Origin: Hymenobacter telluris
GTDB taxonomy: Bacteria; Bacteroidota; Bacteroidia; Cytophagales; Hymenobacteraceae
Length of the DNA: 64,000 nucleotides
Reading direction: 5' to 3'
Assembly: GCF_017313265.1 (NCBI RefSeq)
Contig: NZ_JAFLQZ010000015.1
Location: 1 to 64,000 of the forward strand
The notes below the pieces were generated by a model. It did no database searches and was not told the DNA's origin. It saw only the letters and a program-made list of their open reading frames with translations. The position numbers were made by a program, and so were the translations under genes. This document shows, in pieces, positions 35,558-44,064 of this stretch (position 1 is its first letter; the number at the start of each line of letters is the position of its first letter).

Positions 35558-36604
35558 GTGGCCCGCACCCGCACTTCCATCTCCGACCTGGCCCAGCAGC
35601 TTGGCATCTCTATTTCCACGGTTTCGCGTGCCCTCGCCGACCACCCCAGCATCAGCGACGCCACTAAAAAGAAGGTCTGGAAGCTGGCCAAAGCCTTGCA
35701 CTACCAGCCTAACCACATGGCAGCGGGTTTGCGCAAAGGCCGCAGCAACCTGCTCGGCGTGATAGTGCCGCACATTGATGGGCACTTCTTCACGATGGTG
35801 GTAAAAGGTATTGAAGCCGTGGCGGCCAAAGCCGGCTACAACGTGCTCATCTGCCAGTCCAACGAAGACGTGGCGCACGAGCAGAAGAACATTGAAACCC
35901 TGCTCAACGCGCAGGTGGAAGGCATTTTGGTATCGTTGGCCCGCACCACGCGCACGTTCACGCACTTCGAGAAAGTACGGATGCAGCAGATTCCGCTGGT
36001 GTTTTTCGATAGGGTACTGGAAGGGCTTGATGTGAGTGCCGTGGTGATTGACGACCGGGAAGGCGGCTACCAGGCCACCAAGCACCTGCTGGAGCAAGGC
36101 TACCGGCGCGTGGCCCATTTCAGTGGCCCCCAGCACCTCAACATCTACAAAAACCGCCGCCAGGGCTACCTCGATGCCTTGCACGAATACAACCTACCGG
36201 TAGTAGAGGAACTGATTTTCAACTGCAACATGGCCCTGGAAGACGGCGAGCGGGGCATTGAATACCTGCTGGCCCTACCCGAACCGCCCGATGCCGTATT
36301 TTCAGCCAGTGACTTTTCGGTGGTTGGGGCCTTGCAACTACTGAAACAGCGGGGCTTGCGCGTACCACAGGATATAGCGCTGGTGGGTTTCAGCAACGAA
36401 ACCTTCACTTCCTTCACCGACCCACTGCTGACGTCGGTGGATCAGCGGTGCGAGCAGATGGGCCAGGCGGCGGTGCGGCTGTTTTTGGAGATGCGCGAAG
36501 AAAACGACGGTTTGTATTCGCCGCGCCGGGTGGTATTGCAGCCCGATTTGATGGTGCGCGCTTCCTCAGGCATCAAGCAGCAGTTGGAAGTGGAAGCCGA
36601 TTGA
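35558..36604 (+). CDS. LacI-family transcriptional regulator
   Basis: A 348-residue cytoplasmic repressor/activator. The helix-turn-helix SDLAQQLGISISTVSRAL (residues 9-26) and hinge HMAAGLRKGRSNLLGV are followed by a periplasmic-binding-protein-like sugar sensor domain (about 60-345). GTG start at 35558; no better in-frame ATG exists and the DNA-binding domain begins at once. Divergent from the GH5-like gene, with CG-centred palindromes between. Similar sites beside galM/galK, GH51 and MFS/GH39 suggest a local regulon for galactose/arabinose-containing glycans. The effector sugar cannot be read from the sequence. Confidence 0.95.
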   Translation: MARTRTSISDLAQQLGISISTVSRALADHPSISDATKKKVWKLAKALHYQPNHMAAGLRKGRSNLLGVIVPHIDGHFFTMVVKGIEAVAAKAGYNVLICQSNEDVAHEQKNIETLLNAQVEGILVSLARTTRTFTHFEKVRMQQIPLVFFDRVLEGLDVSAVVIDDREGGYQATKHLLEQGYRRVAHFSGPQHLNIYKNRRQGYLDALHEYNLPVVEELIFNCNMALEDGERGIEYLLALPEPPDAVFSASDFSVVGALQLLKQRGLRVPQDIALVGFSNETFTSFTDPLLTSVDQRCEQMGQAAVRLFLEMREENDGLYSPRRVVLQPDLMVRASSGIKQQLEVEAD

Positions 36605-36850
36605 GCTATCCTGCTTCGGTTAACTGCCATTCTGAGCGCAACGAAACCTTGCTCACATCACAACGGCTTTTGCAGCGCGGAAGCCTGCACGGCCATTGCC
36701 AGCGTGGTACAGAGGATTTCCGGTGCCTTTGCTGGTGAGGGGAGGCCGGGTTTCCAGCTTGAGAGCGGCAGAGCAGCTACATCCATTGTTGGGTTTAGCC
36801 CGTATAGGCTTCCGACAATATGTTGACTGTTCCTACTAATCTTCCCTCTC

Positions 36851-37591
36851 ATGTTTAAGAACCTCCTTTCCGTAACGGCCCTCACGCTGGCTTTCTCTTT
36901 TGGTGCTGCCTCTACTTCGCAGGCCCAAAGCTCGATGAAAACCAAATCGGACGACGAAAAAACCAAGACCAAAGACGGCGAGATGATGACCAAGACCAAG
37001 GTCGCCGACGATGGGAAAACCAAGCTCAAAGGCAAAGCCAAAGACGGTAGCAAGATGAAGGCTACCACCAAGCCCCGCGAAGGCAAGGACATGAAGGACA
37101 TGCAAATGACCAGCACCGACGCGGCCGGTGGCGTGATGGTGGGCGGCGCCATGATGACGCCCGATAAAGACATCGTAGACAACGCCGTAGGCTCCTCGGA
37201 ACACACCACGCTGGTAGCAGCCGTGAAGGCTGGCGGCCTGGTTGAAACCCTGAAAGGCGCTGGCCCATTCACCGTATTTGCGCCCACCAACGCGGCATTT
37301 GAAAAGCTGCCCGCTGGCACCGTGAATACGCTGGTAATGCCCGAGAACAAGCAGAAACTGACCACCATCCTGACCTACCACGTAGTGCCCGGCCGTGTGA
37401 TGGCCGCCGACCTCAAAGATGGCCAGACGCTAACCACCGTGGAAGGCGAAACGCTGACCGTAATGGCCCAAGGCGGCAAAGTGATGCTGCACGACTCGAA
37501 AGGTGGCACCGCCAACGTAACCATCCCCAACGTGGTATCCAGCAACGGCGTTACCCACGTCATCGATGCGGTATTGATGCCATCCAAATAG
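36851..37591 (+). CDS. Exported fasciclin-domain protein
   Basis: A 246-residue exported protein: signal peptide ending SQAQ, then a Lys/Thr/Asp/Met-rich low-complexity region (about 27-95), then one fasciclin (FAS1) domain (about 105-245) with the H1 motif FTVFAPTNAAF and H2-type GVTHVIDAVLMP. FAS1 domains mediate adhesion or matrix contacts. The charged linker may be flexible or surface-binding. It stands alone and is followed by a terminator. Confidence 0.93.
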   Translation: MFKNLLSVTALTLAFSFGAASTSQAQSSMKTKSDDEKTKTKDGEMMTKTKVADDGKTKLKGKAKDGSKMKATTKPREGKDMKDMQMTSTDAAGGVMVGGAMMTPDKDIVDNAVGSSEHTTLVAAVKAGGLVETLKGAGPFTVFAPTNAAFEKLPAGTVNTLVMPENKQKLTTILTYHVVPGRVMAADLKDGQTLTTVEGETLTVMAQGGKVMLHDSKGGTANVTIPNVVSSNGVTHVIDAVLMPSK

Positions 37592-37640
37592 GGTTGAATT
37601 GCTGAATTGTTAAATTATTGAGCGTTCGGCAACTAGCCTT

Positions 37641-37677
37641 AAAAGGGCCCGTTTCTTTAGGAAGCGGGCCTTTTTTT
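37641..37677. terminator. Terminator after the fasciclin gene
   Basis: AAAAGGGCCCGTTTC and GAAGCGGGCCTTTTTTT form a near-perfect stem with a short loop and a seven-T run. Confidence 0.9.
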
Positions 37678-37817
37678 CGTGTGGCTGGTAGTGGTGAGCT
37701 GCGGGTAACGGACGTGTGAATAATCCGGCACAACTACCATTTATCCTGCTCATCATCCAACCATTGCCGTAGAATCCCGACCTTTAACCACGTTTTTCTT
37801 ACCTATTGCTTTTGCTG

Positions 37818-40139
37818 ATGAAACACTTTTTCGCTCGAATGCTGGGGGCGGCGCTGACGGTATGCAGCCTCGCCGCTTCGGCTCAGGTAATGCCGCCGGC
37901 CCCACCCGTTTCGCTACAAGGGCAAGCCCTGAAACTATGGCTGCGCCAGAACTGGTACGATGGCCGCCGCACCGTGCTGAGCTACAACGTGGCCCGCGGC
38001 AAGATGTACAACTACATCGACAACCAGAACGGCAGCGTGGTGTGCGTGTACTCGGGCTACACCGAAACCACCCCGCTCGACTCGGTGAGCACCAGCACTA
38101 CTGTGGTCAACCAAATCAACTGCGAGCATACCATTCCGCAGTCGTGGTTCAACGAAACGGTACGGATGCGCTCCGACATTCACCACCTGTTCCCGACCTA
38201 CATCACCTGGAACTCCGACCGGGGCTCCGACCCGTTTGCGGAAATTCCGGACGCACAGACGTTGAAATGGATGCGCGGCACCCAAAGCCAGACCACCATC
38301 CCAACTGCCAACATCAACGAGTATAGCGAGGATACCAACACCCAGTTCGAGCCTCGCGAAGACCACAAGGGCAACCTGGCGCGGGCGGCGTTCTACTTCT
38401 ACACCATGCACCAGGGCCAGGCTTTCGACCCCGGCAAAGACACCATTACGGCCCTGGCCGACGTGAACACGCTCTACCAGTGGCACCTCGCCGACCCAGT
38501 GGATGCGCGCGAGCGGGAGCGGAACCGGCGCACGGCCAAAAGCCAGGGCAACTTCAACCCCTACATTGCTTATCCTGACCTAGTAGGGCGTGCTTTCGGG
38601 TTTCAAGTGCTGCCTACCTTCTCGTTTGCCACCGCCACCGGCAGCATAGCCGAAGGCAACACCGGCACCACCACCTACACCGCCACCGTCACGCTGACGG
38701 GTGCCGCTACCACGCCGCTCACGGTGCAAGTGGGCCTCAACGCGGCCAACTCTACGGCCACCTCCCCTACCGATTTCACGTTCACCTCGCCCCAAACACT
38801 CACCTTTGCCGCGGGCCAAACCAGCCAGACGGTAACCGTAACGGTGAACGGCGACACCACGCCCGAAGCCGATGAAACCGTGGTGCTCACGCTCCAGAAC
38901 GTAAGCAGCGGCGGCGCTATTGGGGGCCCGGCTACCCACGAACTCACCATCACCAACGACGACGGCACGCCGCCTTCGGTGCGCTTTGCAGCCGTTTCGG
39001 GCTCGATTACGGAAGGCAACGCCGGCACCACCACGTACACCGTAAACGTAACGGCCGCCAACATTCCGGCCGGCGGCGTAACGGTGCCGGTTACCGTAGA
39101 TGCGGCTAACACCACCGCCACCGCAGCCGATTACCTATTGAATACCACCACGTTGACGTTTGCGGCAAACAGCGGCGTGCAAACCGGCACCGTGACAGTG
39201 ACCATCAACGGCGACACCACGCCCGAGCCCAACGAAACGGTGCGGCTGCGCTTTGGTACGCCCAGCAACGCGGCAGTACTGCTAGCGGCCCCAAGCACCC
39301 ACACGCTCACCATCCTCAACGACGACCAGGCGCCGGCCGGCTCGCCCTGTACTGACCCGTATTTTTCGGAGTACGTGGAAGGCTCGGTGGGCAACACCAA
39401 AGTGCTGGAGATTTACAACCCCAGCCCTGCTCCTATCAGCCTGAGCGACATTCGGGTATCCTTGTTTGCACCCGGCGCCAGCACCCCCACCACCACCGCC
39501 ACCCTTACCGGCACGCTGGCCCCCGGCGACGTGTACGTTATTGCCAATACCGGCGTGGCCTCGCCCGTAGTGCAGGCCCAGGCCGATTTGATTTCCAGCG
39601 TCTGCTTTTTCAACGGGCCGCACTCCCTGGTGCTGTTCGATGGCACCGATACGCTTGACGTTATTGGGGTGCCCGGCCAAACGCCCGCCGGCAATGCTTG
39701 GCTGATTCCGGGCGGCTCTACGCTCAACAACACACTGGTACGCCGGCCTACTGTGGCCCGCGGCGAAGTGCGCTGGAGCACCGCCGCCGCCACCTGGCAG
39801 GCCCTGGGCACCGATGTGTACACCAACGTAGGCAGCCATACCAGCACTGCCTGCGTGGTGAATTCCACTAAAAATGCGCCCCTCAATTCGGGCCTTGCCG
39901 TGTACCCCAACCCGGCGGCTACCGCCGTGCAGGTACAGGTGCTGAACCTGAATGGCCGCCACCCGGCTGACATTCGCCTCTATAACGCCCTGGGCCAGGA
40001 AGTACTTGCCCAACAGCAGCCGCTAACCGGCACCGACACGGCCACCCTGGACGTGCGCAACCTGCCTGCCGGTCTGTACTCCTTGCGCGTGACCGTGAAT
40101 GGTGTGCGCTACACCAGCCGCGTGGCGGTGCAGCCGTAA
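37818..40139 (+). CDS. T9SS-secreted endonuclease I with Calx-beta and lamin-tail domains
   Basis: A 773-residue secreted nuclease. After the signal peptide (MKHFFARMLGAALTV to ASA) an endonuclease I (EndA/NucM) domain spans about 35-250, with NCEHTIPQSWF (about 101-111) and SDIHHLFPTYITWNSDRGS holding the His/Asn metal site. Two Calx-beta repeats follow (about 265-380 and 390-510; FATATGSIAEGNTGTTTYT, FAAVSGSITEGNAGTTTYT), then a lamin-tail domain (about 515-680) and a type A type-IX sorting domain (LAVYPNPAATAV to the end). It should cut DNA or RNA outside the cell or on its surface. ATG at 37818 was chosen over the earlier TTG. Confidence 0.95.
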   Translation: MKHFFARMLGAALTVCSLAASAQVMPPAPPVSLQGQALKLWLRQNWYDGRRTVLSYNVARGKMYNYIDNQNGSVVCVYSGYTETTPLDSVSTSTTVVNQINCEHTIPQSWFNETVRMRSDIHHLFPTYITWNSDRGSDPFAEIPDAQTLKWMRGTQSQTTIPTANINEYSEDTNTQFEPREDHKGNLARAAFYFYTMHQGQAFDPGKDTITALADVNTLYQWHLADPVDARERERNRRTAKSQGNFNPYIAYPDLVGRAFGFQVLPTFSFATATGSIAEGNTGTTTYTATVTLTGAATTPLTVQVGLNAANSTATSPTDFTFTSPQTLTFAAGQTSQTVTVTVNGDTTPEADETVVLTLQNVSSGGAIGGPATHELTITNDDGTPPSVRFAAVSGSITEGNAGTTTYTVNVTAANIPAGGVTVPVTVDAANTTATAADYLLNTTTLTFAANSGVQTGTVTVTINGDTTPEPNETVRLRFGTPSNAAVLLAAPSTHTLTILNDDQAPAGSPCTDPYFSEYVEGSVGNTKVLEIYNPSPAPISLSDIRVSLFAPGASTPTTTATLTGTLAPGDVYVIANTGVASPVVQAQADLISSVCFFNGPHSLVLFDGTDTLDVIGVPGQTPAGNAWLIPGGSTLNNTLVRRPTVARGEVRWSTAAATWQALGTDVYTNVGSHTSTACVVNSTKNAPLNSGLAVYPNPAATAVQVQVLNLNGRHPADIRLYNALGQEVLAQQQPLTGTDTATLDVRNLPAGLYSLRVTVNGVRYTSRVAVQP

Positions 40140-40160
40140 GCCACCGAATACGCTTCACTG

Positions 40161-40197
40161 AAAAGCCCCGGTTTCCTATTGGAAGCCGGGGCTTTTG
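40161..40197. terminator. Terminator between the nuclease and acetyltransferase genes
   Basis: AAAAGCCCCGGTTTCC and GGAAGCCGGGGCTTTT pair perfectly apart from one base, with a short loop; it serves both convergent genes. Confidence 0.9.
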
Positions 40198-40237
40198 TTT
40201 ACGGTTACTTTTCAGCCGGTTGAAATGTAGCCAGCGG

Positions 40238-40516
40238 CTAGGCCAACAGGTCTTGGTACTCGGGGTGGCGCTTAACGTAGGCGGCCATGAACTTGCAGCT
40301 GGTTTCCACGCGCAGCTTCTTTTCGCGGGCGTAGGTTAGGCCTTCTTTGGCCAACGCCTCCCCGACGCCTTTGCCGCGCAGGGCTTCGTCAACGAAAGTG
40401 TGGGTGAAGTCGATGGTATCGGGGGCGGGTTGGCTGTAGGCTAGCTCGGCTTCGTGGCCATCAACGGTAGCAACGAATTCTTGGTCTTCGGGATGGTGCT
40501 GAATGGGAACGGGCAT
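40238..40516 (-). CDS. Small GNAT-like N-acetyltransferase (COG2388 type)
   Basis: A 92-residue single-domain protein of the YjdJ/COG2388 group of minimal GNAT enzymes. VDEALRGKGVGEALAKEGLTYAR (about 42-64) gives the acetyl-CoA pyrophosphate loop R/Q-x-x-G-x-G, and CKFMAAYVKRHPEY is the conserved C-terminal block. The acetyl acceptor is unknown. It stands alone. Confidence 0.92.
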   Translation of the reverse strand: MPVPIQHHPEDQEFVATVDGHEAELAYSQPAPDTIDFTHTFVDEALRGKGVGEALAKEGLTYAREKKLRVETSCKFMAAYVKRHPEYQDLLA

Positions 40517-40521
40517 GGTTG

Positions 40522-40670
40522 GTTGAGTGGTGATAGTGAAGAGTTGATTACGATGGTGCTGACTGCGTTGTGCCGTAACAAGGAGGCGGCAACACGCCAG
40601 TGCATACGAGTGCAGCCACCAATCAGCAATTCAACAACCAATAATTAAGCTATTCAACTCACCACTCAAC
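40522..40670. repeat. Inverted repeat upstream of the acetyltransferase
   Basis: GTTGAGTGGTGA (40522-40533) pairs perfectly with TCACCACTCAAC (40659-40670); the inner sequence pairs only in patches. It begins 5 bases upstream of the acetyltransferase start codon. Confidence 0.6.
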
Positions 40671-40771
40671 TTTTTTACGTCTACCCTAACCGTGTACCGC
40701 CCAGCCTGCGTATGCAGTCCGGGGCCTATGTCCCTCTCCCTTCCTACCTCTTACCTTTCAGTTCCTTTCCC

Positions 40772-41305
40772 ATGAATACCACTCCCGATTCCGACGGCAA
40801 CAGCCCACTCAACACCGACGACACCAACAACCTGCCAAACAAGTACCCCGACAACATTGAGCGTGGCACCCATAGCACCAGCCCGGCACCCACGCCCAGT
40901 CACTCCGACACGCCTAAGTACGGCGACTTTGGCCACGTAGCTTCGCAGCCAACCAACCAGCAGCCCGACCGCCCAGCCGGCACCAACCCCGACGGTGAGG
41001 CGGCCCCCAGCACCGCTGACCCGAACCAGCGCGGTAGCGTAGCACAGAACCTCAACCCGACGGAGGTGCGCAACGTGGAAGACGAAGAGTACCGCGACCA
41101 GCGCGAAGGCTGGGCCAAGGACGACCCACGCTACGGCGGTGGTACCCGCAACTGGGCCACCAACGAGCCCGCCAATAAAAGCACCGGCTCGGAGCCGGAA
41201 ACCGATGATTCGGAGCGCCGCAACCCCAACGACGGCAGCAACGACAACCCCGACGAATTCAGCGCCCTGCGCCCCGATAAAGGCGCTGGCATCCCCGGCA
41301 AATAA
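40772..41305 (+). CDS. Hydrophilic, disordered protein of unknown function
   Basis: A 177-residue protein with almost no hydrophobic residues and no Cys, rich in Asn, Asp, Pro, Thr and Gly, with no signal peptide or membrane segment. It should be unfolded. The stretch NVEDEEYRDQREGWAKDD (about 112-129) is the only part that could be helical. Composition resembles hydrophilin-type stress proteins, but there is no recognisable domain. A similar smaller protein follows at 41424, and a universal stress protein after that, so a stress role is possible. The ATG at 40772 excludes a poorly coding N-terminal stretch. Confidence 0.75.
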   Translation: MNTTPDSDGNSPLNTDDTNNLPNKYPDNIERGTHSTSPAPTPSHSDTPKYGDFGHVASQPTNQQPDRPAGTNPDGEAAPSTADPNQRGSVAQNLNPTEVRNVEDEEYRDQREGWAKDDPRYGGGTRNWATNEPANKSTGSEPETDDSERRNPNDGSNDNPDEFSALRPDKGAGIPGK

Positions 41306-41309
41306 TATT

Positions 41310-41402
41310 TAGTGCTTGGTGCTTGGTGCGTAGTGCATAGGTCGTTCACTCCTCTTTTACAGCTGAACGACCTATGCACCAAGCACTACGCACCAAGCAC
41401 TA
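41310..41402. repeat. Family G inverted repeat (AGTGCTTGGTGC)
   Basis: 39-base arms (41310-41348, 41364-41402) pair perfectly or nearly so, starting TAGTGCTTGGTGCTTGGTGC. It fills the gap between the two disordered-protein genes and starts 5 bases after a stop codon. It shares its unit with the heptamers at 33928-33969. Confidence 0.92.
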
Positions 41403-41423
41403 AGACACTAAAGCACTAAAGCA

Positions 41424-41693
41424 ATGACTGAACCGAACCAAGACCCCGCCGCCGCCCTCGACCCGAAATCGGGTGCCAACCTGACCGACGAGCAGCGCAA
41501 GCACCGCGAAGAGCTGTACGGCTACAAGAAAGACGAAGAAGGCACGCTCGATACGTCGGCGCGGCTGGAAGACGAAACCACCGGCATCCCGACCGATAGT
41601 GCGACTACTGGCCCCGACCCCGACACTTCCAGCATGACCGACGAGCTAAACAATCCTGGTTTCAACAACCCCATCGACGACAACAACCGCTAG
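41424..41693 (+). CDS. Small acidic disordered protein of unknown function
   Basis: An 89-residue acidic protein without signal peptide, Cys or Trp. LTDEQRKHREELYGYKKDEEGT (split about 20-42) may form a helix; the rest, rich in Thr, Asp, Pro and Asn, is predicted unstructured. It follows the similar 177-residue protein and precedes a terminator, so the two may be co-expressed. Function unknown. Confidence 0.7.
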   Translation: MTEPNQDPAAALDPKSGANLTDEQRKHREELYGYKKDEEGTLDTSARLEDETTGIPTDSATTGPDPDTSSMTDELNNPGFNNPIDDNNR

Positions 41694-41710
41694 ACCAACC
41701 AGCGCCTATT

Positions 41711-41750
41711 AGAAAAGCCTTCTGCTATTGTGCGGAAGGCTTTTCTTTTT
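41711..41750. terminator. Terminator after the disordered-protein pair
   Basis: AGAAAAGCCTTCTGC and GCGGAAGGCTTTTCT pair with one mismatch; a T-rich run follows. Confidence 0.9.
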
Positions 41751-41853
41751 CAGGTTTCCTGACATAAATCAGGTGCTTTGCCACTCGCTTCAGCGTGCAG
41801 CTTCCCTATCTTGTTCTGCGTATAAACCTGCATCAACCGTTACTCGCTGTTCT

Positions 41854-42672
41854 ATGGCTGCCTGTTTTCTCGTTCTGACCGACTTCACCCCCGCCGCCGA
41901 CCAGGCCCTTACCTACGCCGACAAGCTGGCTACCCAGCTTGGCGCTTCGCTGGTGCTGCTGCACATCCGCCGGGAAAGCCTGCTCGACCCCGATGCGTTT
42001 AATGGCTACATTCAGCGCATGAGTGAGGGCGAAGTGGCGGCGGCCCTGGCCGAGCGCACGGCGCCTCTAACCTCCCCCACCACAGTAGAAACGTCGGTGG
42101 CGGGTATTACGGAAGCCACGCAGCAAGCCATGGGAAAATATCAGCCCTTGCTGCTGGTACTGGGCAAACCCGATAGCTCCAAAATCCCCGACGAGCTGGT
42201 AACCACCACCTCCCTGAACCTGTTGCGGGCGGTGTCGTTGCCATTGCTGGTGGTGTCTATGGGGCAGCAGGCAGCAGTGCCGGCGCACGTAGTAGTAGCT
42301 GCCGATGGGGAGGTATTTCAACTGAGCGCGCCGGTAGCGGAGGGCGCCCAGCAGCTACTAGCGGCGCTGTCGCCCGACGTTACGGTGGCGTACGTGGCCG
42401 AGCCCGAACACAGCGACGACACCAAGCCCGCGGTGGCCAGCGTGCAGGAAAGCGGGCTGATTCCGGAGGCGTCGTTACTGCAAGGCTACGGGGTGCGCAA
42501 CCGCCGAGCATCAGAAGGCATTTTGCAGGCGCTTACCGATAAGCAGGCCGATTTGCTGCTGGTTATTGCGCGGCGCCGGAGCTTCTTCGGGCACATGTTC
42601 AACCATAGCGTTTCCTCGCAATTGGTACTGCACAGCCCGGTGCCCGTGCTGCTGTTGCCGGCCGTAACCTGA
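41854..42672 (+). CDS. Universal stress protein (two UspA-like domains)
   Basis: A 272-residue cytoplasmic protein with two UspA folds. The first starts CFLVLTDFTPAADQALTYADKLA (5-27). The second ends ARRRSFFGHMFNHSVSSQLVLHSPVPVLLLP, the typical end of Bacteroidota Usp proteins. The nucleotide loop of the first domain is degenerate. ATG at 41854 was chosen because the fold begins directly after it; longer in-frame starts overlap the terminator. Confidence 0.92.
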   Translation: MAACFLVLTDFTPAADQALTYADKLATQLGASLVLLHIRRESLLDPDAFNGYIQRMSEGEVAAALAERTAPLTSPTTVETSVAGITEATQQAMGKYQPLLLVLGKPDSSKIPDELVTTTSLNLLRAVSLPLLVVSMGQQAAVPAHVVVAADGEVFQLSAPVAEGAQQLLAALSPDVTVAYVAEPEHSDDTKPAVASVQESGLIPEASLLQGYGVRNRRASEGILQALTDKQADLLLVIARRRSFFGHMFNHSVSSQLVLHSPVPVLLLPAVT

Positions 42673-42695
42673 GTATCCTAGCACTTGGTTCTAGC

Positions 42696-42743
42696 AGCGC
42701 GCCCGCGCCGCCTACCCTACTCGGTACGCGGCGCGGGCGCGCT
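42696..42743. terminator. GC-rich hairpin after the stress protein gene
   Basis: Perfect 16-base arms (AGCGCGCCCGCGCCGC and complement) with a 16-base loop, 24 bases after the stop codon. The T run is short (GCTTTG), so it is a terminator only by position and stem strength. Confidence 0.6.
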
Positions 42744-42813
42744 TTGCATGGCATTGGACCATAACGCGAAGCGCCTTCCGCCCGTTCTGCCAAAGAGAAA
42801 CCACTTCTTGTCT

Positions 42814-43971
42814 ATGCTTTCCAGTTCCACCACCGAGTCGCGCCGGCAGTTTCTGCGGCAGGCGGGCCTTACGGCGGCCGTTGCCACTGTTGCCGGCCCC
42901 GCCGCCGCGCTGCCCTTCTCCGAACCTCTGGCCGCTATGCAAAACGAAAACCAACGTAAACTCGGCTTCGCCATCGTGGGCCTCGGCAAGTTTGCCACCC
43001 AGCAGATGATGCCCGCCTTCAAAGACTGCAAACACGCCAACATCACGGCCTTAGTAAGCGGCTCGCCCGATAAGGCTAAAAAGCTGGCCGCCGAGTATGG
43101 CGTAGACCCCAAAAACATCTACAATTACCAGAATTTCGATTCCATCAAAGACAATCCGGCCGTGGATGTGGTGTACATCGTGCTGCCGCCCTCCATGCAT
43201 ATGGAGTACACGCTGCGGGCCGCCAAAGCCGGCAAGCACGTGCTGACTGAGAAGCCGATGGCGACGTCGGTGGAAGATTGCCAGAAGATGATTGACGCCT
43301 GCAATAAGGCCGGCAAAAAGCTGATGGTGGCCTACCGTGCCCAGTTCGAGCCCTTCAACCTCGACGCCATTTCGCGCATCAAAAAGGGCGAGCTAGGCAA
43401 GCTGCGCCAGATTACCGCCGACCACGGCCGCATTGTAAAGCCCACCGAGGAGCCCGCCGAAGCGTGGCGCGTAGTGAAAAAGCTGGCCGGCGGCGGCTCG
43501 CTCATGGACATTGGCGTCTACTCGCTGAACGCCGCCCGCTACCTCACCGGCGAAGAGCCCACCGAAGTAACCGCCCAGGAATTCAGCGACAAATCCGACC
43601 CGCGTTTCAAGGAGGTGGAAGACACCATTCACTTCACGCTACGCTTCCCCAGCGGCGTGTTGGCCTCGTGCACCAGCTCTTACAGCATACAGGAGGTAAA
43701 GCGCTACCGGGTGTTCGGCGACAAAGCCTTCCTCGACCTAGACCCCGCCACCGACTACTACGAGCACAACATGACCATCGGGACCAAGGAAGGCGACATG
43801 AAAGTGAGCCTCAAGGAAGGCAACCAGTTTGCCGCCGAGCTCGACCACATGGCCGAATGCGTGCTGGAAAACAAAACGCCGAAAACGCCCGGCGAAGAAG
43901 GCCTCAAAGACATCCGCATCATCATGGCCATCTACGAAGCCGCCCGCACCGGGAAGAAGGTGAAATTGTGA
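42814..43971 (+). CDS. Exported Gfo/Idh/MocA oxidoreductase (GFOR-like)
   Basis: A 385-residue protein similar to glucose-fructose oxidoreductase. A TAT-like signal (RRQFLRQAGLTAAVATVAGPAAA) precedes the Rossmann domain (LGFAIVGLGKFATQQMMPAF), EKP is present in HVLTEKPMATS, and MDIGVYSLNAARYLTGEEP matches the GFOR group. GFOR-type enzymes keep NADP bound and couple two sugar conversions in the periplasm. ATG at 42814 gives a proper signal; the longer frame runs through the GC-rich hairpin. It stands alone. Confidence 0.93.
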   Translation: MLSSSTTESRRQFLRQAGLTAAVATVAGPAAALPFSEPLAAMQNENQRKLGFAIVGLGKFATQQMMPAFKDCKHANITALVSGSPDKAKKLAAEYGVDPKNIYNYQNFDSIKDNPAVDVVYIVLPPSMHMEYTLRAAKAGKHVLTEKPMATSVEDCQKMIDACNKAGKKLMVAYRAQFEPFNLDAISRIKKGELGKLRQITADHGRIVKPTEEPAEAWRVVKKLAGGGSLMDIGVYSLNAARYLTGEEPTEVTAQEFSDKSDPRFKEVEDTIHFTLRFPSGVLASCTSSYSIQEVKRYRVFGDKAFLDLDPATDYYEHNMTIGTKEGDMKVSLKEGNQFAAELDHMAECVLENKTPKTPGEEGLKDIRIIMAIYEAARTGKKVKL

Positions 43972-44007
43972 GATGGTGATGCAATAGCCTGAAAGACTTT
44001 CAATCAG

Positions 44008-44046
44008 AAGGCCGTCATGCTTCGACAAGCTCAGCATGACGGCCTT
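44008..44046. terminator. Family C mini-palindrome acting as terminator
   Basis: AAGGCCGTCATGCT and AGCATGACGGCCTT pair perfectly across CGACAAGCTC-type loop bases, and ATTTTAT follows. It lies between the convergent oxidoreductase and TonB receptor genes. An outer TGAGATGGTGA / TCACCATCTCA pair (43970-43980, 44056-44066) includes both stop codons. Confidence 0.8.
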
Positions 44047-44064
44047 ATTTTATGACTCACCATC

